Source of the DNA: Sinotaia quadrata
Taxonomy: Eukaryota > Mollusca > Gastropoda > Architaenioglossa > Viviparidae
Reading direction: 5' to 3'
Length of the DNA: 64,000 nt
Assembly (NCBI GenBank): GCA_028829895.1
Contig: CM054182.1
Span: 14,900,001-14,964,000 of the forward strand
Below are positions 60,320-64,000 of this stretch, one piece after another. The notes beneath the pieces were generated by a model that made no database searches, had not been told where the DNA came from, and saw nothing but the letters and a program-made list of their open reading frames with translations. A program made the position numbers and the translations under genes. Positions within the stretch are counted from its first letter, which is position 1, and every line of letters starts with the position of its first letter.

Positions 60320-60605
60320 CTAACGCTCTTTAATCGTGTCTGACTGGTATTGTACTGACCTCTTTAAACGTGTCTGATATTGTATTGACCTCTTTAAACG
60401 TATTTGATATTGTATTGACCTCATTAATCGTGCCTGATATTGTACTGACCTTTTAAATCGTCCTTGATATTCAACTGACCTCTTTAAACGTGTCTGATAT
60501 TGTATTGACCTCTTTAAAGTATTTGATATTGTACTGACCTCATTAATCGTGTCTGAAATTGAACTGACCTCTTTCGATTTATCATTGATACTCCTCCTCG
60601 TCCCT
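60320..60605. repeat. 30-bp minisatellite
   Basis: Nine copies carry CTTTAAACGTGTCTGATATT and GTATTGACCT. Period 30 leaves a minus-strand open frame with the 10-residue repeat SIQYQTRLKR, not treated as a gene. Confidence 0.93.
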
Positions 60606-60837
60606 GACATCTTGAACTCATCACTGATATTCGATCTAATGCCTCGGTTCTTTGATCATGTCTCTCATTATCAGACACTTACGTATTATATCGAGTATCT
60701 TACAGGACTAGGATAATGATATTGAATGTCTTGTGGCTACATTAATTGCAAAAGGTGTAATAATAAAATATAAGATAATTATGTAATCTTGAAAACGATG
60801 CAAGAAGATTGATACACATTTGCAAACTATTTAGTTT

Positions 60838-61250
60838 GCCTAGTATCTGATAGCACACTATTTGGGTTGTCTAGTATCTGTTAGCACACTATGTGGGTTG
60901 TCTAGTATCTCATAGCACACTATTTGGGTTGTCTAGTATCTGATAGCAAACTATTGGGTTGTGGGTATATGTTAGCATACTATGTGGGTTGTCTAGTAAC
61001 TGTTAGCACACTATTGGGGTTGTCTAGTATCTGTTAGCACACTATTTGGGTTGTCTAGTATCTGTTAGCACACTATTTGGGTTGTCTAGTATCTGTTAGC
61101 ACACTATTTGGGTTGTCTAGTATCTGTTAGCACACTATTTGGGTTGTCTAGTATCTGTTAGCACACTATTTGGTTTGTCTAGTATCTGGTAGCACACTAT
61201 TGGGTTGTCTGGTATATGTTAGCACACTATTAGGGTTGTCTGGTCGCTGA
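60838..61250. repeat. 31-bp minisatellite
   Basis: About 13 copies carry TCTAGTATCTGTTAGCACAC and TATTTGGGTTG. Unit length and the CTAGTATC word resemble the 31-bp array at 39700-40115. Confidence 0.95.
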
Positions 61251-61550
61251 TTGCACACTATTTCAATATTCCTTCCGTTTGGGCTTGTGCTGCGATATAT
61301 AACATTAAAATTTTCAATTTCATTCAGAAATATTGATTGGTGAAGTATGCTTGCATCTTTGCACGACATGTGTGCTTTTATATTGGGTTTACCTACAATG
61401 TATGTATTGATGACAGCTTTTTTATTGAGTTCTGATTTGTCAATTTATATTCAAATAAATTTACTCTGATATGATAGCACTTGACCTTCTGTTATGTACT
61501 TTAGTTCTTGAAGTGCTTGTACAGTCATAACTACTGAAATACTTCTTTCT
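61251..61550. other. AT-rich sequence, no gene seen
   Basis: No array or exon recognised. Confidence 0.55.
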
Positions 61551-61554
61551 ATGA

Positions 61555-62185
61555 TGCTTGTGTGGGATTACAGCAACTGCTGATTTACTTATTAACATGA
61601 CGTGTGTGGGGGGAGGGGGGGAGAAACAGCTACTATTGATTTATTTTTTAACATGACGTGCGTGGGGTTAGAGTTATTCATATACTTTTTACGTTGATGT
61701 TCGTGTGGGGTCACAGCTACTGATATACTTCTAAACACGATGTTTGTGTGGGGTCACAGCTACTGATGTACTTCTAAACATGATGTTCGTGTGGGGTCAC
61801 AGCTACTGATGTACTTCTAAACATGATGTTCGTGTGGGGTCACAGCTACTGATGTACTTCTAAACATGATGTTCGTGTGGGGTCACAGCTACTGATGTAC
61901 TTCTAAACATGATGTTCGTGTGGGGTCACAGCTACTGATGTACTTCTAAACGTGATGTTCGTGTGGGGTAAAAGCTACTAATGTGCTTCTTACAGATTTG
62001 TTCCAGTGCAGTCAAAGGTATGGATGTACTTTTTTAACAGATGTGTTCATGTGCACTGAAAGCTACTGATTTACTTCATGCTATGATATATGTATGCAGT
62101 CAAAGCTACTGTTGAATCTCATTCCATGATGTTGCTGTGCGTTCTGAGCAAGTCGTGTACTTCATTTATTGATGTTCTGTTCCAG
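61555..62185. repeat. 43-bp minisatellite grading into older units
   Basis: Six near-identical units (61720-61980) carry GATGTTCGTGTGGGGTCACA and GCTACTGATGTACTTCTAAA. Diverged units continue on both sides, to about 61555 and 62185. Confidence 0.94.
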
Positions 62186-62269
62186 ACAGTACAATTTTGT
62201 TTTAAATATATTATTCATGTGAAGTCCATTATTATTTTGAATGTGTAAATGCCATTTTTTCTGTGCTCA

Positions 62270-62350
62270 TTCAGAGACAAATGTACTTAATCCTAGGGAG
62301 TACTCTAGCTCAGTCAGATACAAATGTACTTAATCCTAGGGAGTACACTG
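62270..62350. repeat. About 45-bp direct duplication
   Basis: Two copies of ACAAATGTACTTAATCCTAG followed by GGAGTAC, the second followed by a diverged third part. Confidence 0.9.
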
Positions 62351-62458
62351 GATTTGTTGTTAGATTAACACTTTGGATTGTCATTCTGTTAGACAGGTAG
62401 AAGGAGATTTAACTTTCGTTAGTTTTTATACTTGTTTGTCTGACTGTTAATCTCGATA

Positions 62459-62459
<1 letters not shown>

Positions 62460-62494
<35 letters not shown>
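62460..62494. repeat. GT microsatellite
   Basis: Perfect (TG)n tract. Confidence 0.97.
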
Positions 62495-62495
<1 letters not shown>

Positions 62496-62659
62496 TGAAC
62501 CATTCAAGCTTCTTTAATGAATATATGGTATATTTGTGTGTATTCGTGCAGAAAGAAGGGGACTAACAGTTTGTAATGGAGAAAATTTCTTTAACTTTTA
62601 TTGTATTTAATTGCTCTCCCTTTAGGATCTTTCACCCTCTGGATCATAGTAAAGGCTTC

Positions 62660-63045
62660 TTTTTGACTGTGAAGATTTGATAAAGATTATATGGGATTGT
62701 TTTTATAATTATAATTAAGACTGTGTAGATTTGATAAAGATTATGTGAGTTTGGTGGTGTTTTATGATTATAATTAAGACTATAAAGATTTGTGATTTGT
62801 GAGCTTGATGACTGTTGGGGTTTGTTTATGATTTGTGTGTTTGTCTATGCTTTATGGGTTTGTTTAGTTTGTTTATGCTTTGTAGGTTTGGGTATGGTTT
62901 GTGGGTTTATACGATTGGTAGGATCGTCAATGATTTGTGGGTTTGTTTATGGTTTGTAGGTTTATTTATGATTTGTGGATTTGTTTAGGATTGATGAGTT
63001 TATGATTTGTATGTTTATTTATGTTTGAGTGTGTGTGGAGATACT
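62660..63045. repeat. Degenerate about 20-bp GATTTGTGGGTTTG-type repeat
   Basis: Many loose copies of TATGATTTGTGGGTTTGTTT over 380 bp; the left part has two 55-bp related units with GATTTGATAAAGATTAT. Confidence 0.85.
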
Positions 63046-63120
63046 TTTGTAAAATCAGTCAGATAGCTCGGCAGTCAGCTAATTTCGCATGACTATGGTA
63101 GAGTTATTTTGCAATTTAAA

Positions 63121-63528
63121 ATGGAAGCTTCCTTGGGAGATAGAAAGATATGGATAGAGGTGGAGAAGGAGGAAGCCAGTGACTTGGGTTTTCGGGACGT
63201 AAAGCTATAGATTATGTTATGTAAATTATGTAAAAGAAAAGAAGAACTATAAATTAAAAAAAAGAAGCATGAAAGAGAAGAACTAAAAATAAACAAGAAA
63301 AACTAGAAATAAAAAGTGAGCATGAAAGAGAAGAACTAGAGATAAACAAGAATGAAAGTGAGAAAATATTACACATTGAAAATTAAGATAAAAAGAAAAG
63401 ATTAAAGATTGAAAGATAGGTAACATATGCCCTGTTAGAAGCCAAATATAAAAGAAAGAAAGAGCTTGGCTTAAATCAACTGAACATAGAGGAAGATAGC
63501 TTAAAGATAAGTGGGAGGGTGACCTAGC
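63121..63528 (+). pseudogene. Charged, gag-like open fragments, decayed
   Basis: Starting at ATG 63121 the plus strand reads a 29-residue open stretch, then several further short open pieces in different frames (for example HEREELKINKKN, HEREELEINKNESEK and ALLEAKYKRKKELGLNQL), separated by stops and shifts. All are Glu/Lys/Arg-rich with heptad-like spacing, reminiscent of the charged coiled-coil segment that precedes the structural part of many invertebrate LTR-element gag proteins. The evidence is compositional; purine-rich simple sequence could produce a similar look. If real it is a broken copy, not an active element. Confidence 0.3.
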
Positions 63529-63529
63529 A

Positions 63530-63785
63530 ATAATTTACACTTAATAGCATCAAGTGTGGCTAGCAATAATTCACACTTAATAGCATCAAGTGTGGCTAGC
63601 AATAATTCACACTTAATAGCATCAAGTGTGGCTAGCAATAATTCACACTTAATAGCATCAAGTGTGGCTAGCAAAATTCACACTTAATAGCATCAAGTGT
63701 GGCTAGCAATAATTCACACTTAATAGCATCAAATGTGGCTAGCAATAATTCAAATTTAATAGCATCAAGAGTGGTCTAGCCAAGA
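63530..63785. repeat. 36-bp minisatellite
   Basis: Seven copies carry TAGCAATAATTCACACTTAA and TAGCATCAAGTGTGGC; one unit lacks two bases and the last two are mutated. Confidence 0.96.
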
Positions 63786-64000
63786 TGAAATCTACATTCT
63801 AATTAAAATAAATTTCAAAACCAACAGTCATAAATTTTATTAATAATATGAAATGTCGACCCAGAAACGTACAACTGAGAAATATGCAAACTGTCAACTT
63901 GCAAACTAACAAAACTGTCAAAGACACAAAAGAAACACGTGTGCGCACTCAGTGACCTATCAGCTCAGAATGAATTTGATTTATTTTTAGTCTGATATCT
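63786..64000. other. AT-rich window end, no gene seen
   Basis: No repeat or exon recognised. Confidence 0.55.

Overview
The window looks like animal nuclear DNA, most likely from a lophotrochozoan such as a mollusc. The evidence is AT-rich sequence, multi-exon coding with GT-AG splice sites, very sparse genes, many CA/GATA/GGAT microsatellites and solo-LTR-like retroelement remnants. The taxon is an inference; nothing here fixes the species. I see no bacterial operons, tRNA or rRNA genes, or CRISPR arrays.

One gene is well supported. It is on the minus strand and resembles the N-terminal, disordered half of supervillin (SVIL), a membrane-associated actin and myosin II regulator. Three coding exons join in frame: 23953-23715 (start codon), 21962-18507 (a 3.46 kb serine-rich exon) and 7700-7315. 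Together they encode about 1360 residues and include a supervillin-like AERIAWYKEERRKQL motif. The gelsolin-like repeats and headpiece expected in this family are not in the window and should lie beyond its left edge. A promoter and 5' noncoding exons should lie to the right of 24024; only weak candidates are visible (about 55.9-56.3 kb).

A second, weak minus-strand gene remnant lies at 30920-31699. It has three exon-like blocks with matching splice phases and a RING-like Cys/His pattern, but an in-frame stop in its first block. A decayed, charged, gag-like open stretch lies at 63.1-63.5 kb.

The rest is repetitive. Six copies of a 1.3-1.7 kb TG...CA element (solo-LTR-like, 5-bp target duplications on two copies) lie at 4.9-6.65, 14.56-15.2, 25.3-26.9 (inverted), 32.6-33.9, 36.0-37.6 and 42.6-44.2 kb. 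They fall into two subfamilies with shared ends and different middles. Around and between them are several dozen separate minisatellite arrays with units of about 20-107 bp, many nearly homogeneous, plus microsatellites. Minisatellite-like expansions also occur inside the large coding exon. Several LTR copies sit inside or beside minisatellite arrays.

Most open reading frames outside the supervillin-like exons come from arrays whose period is a multiple of three, or from microsatellites, and are not genes.
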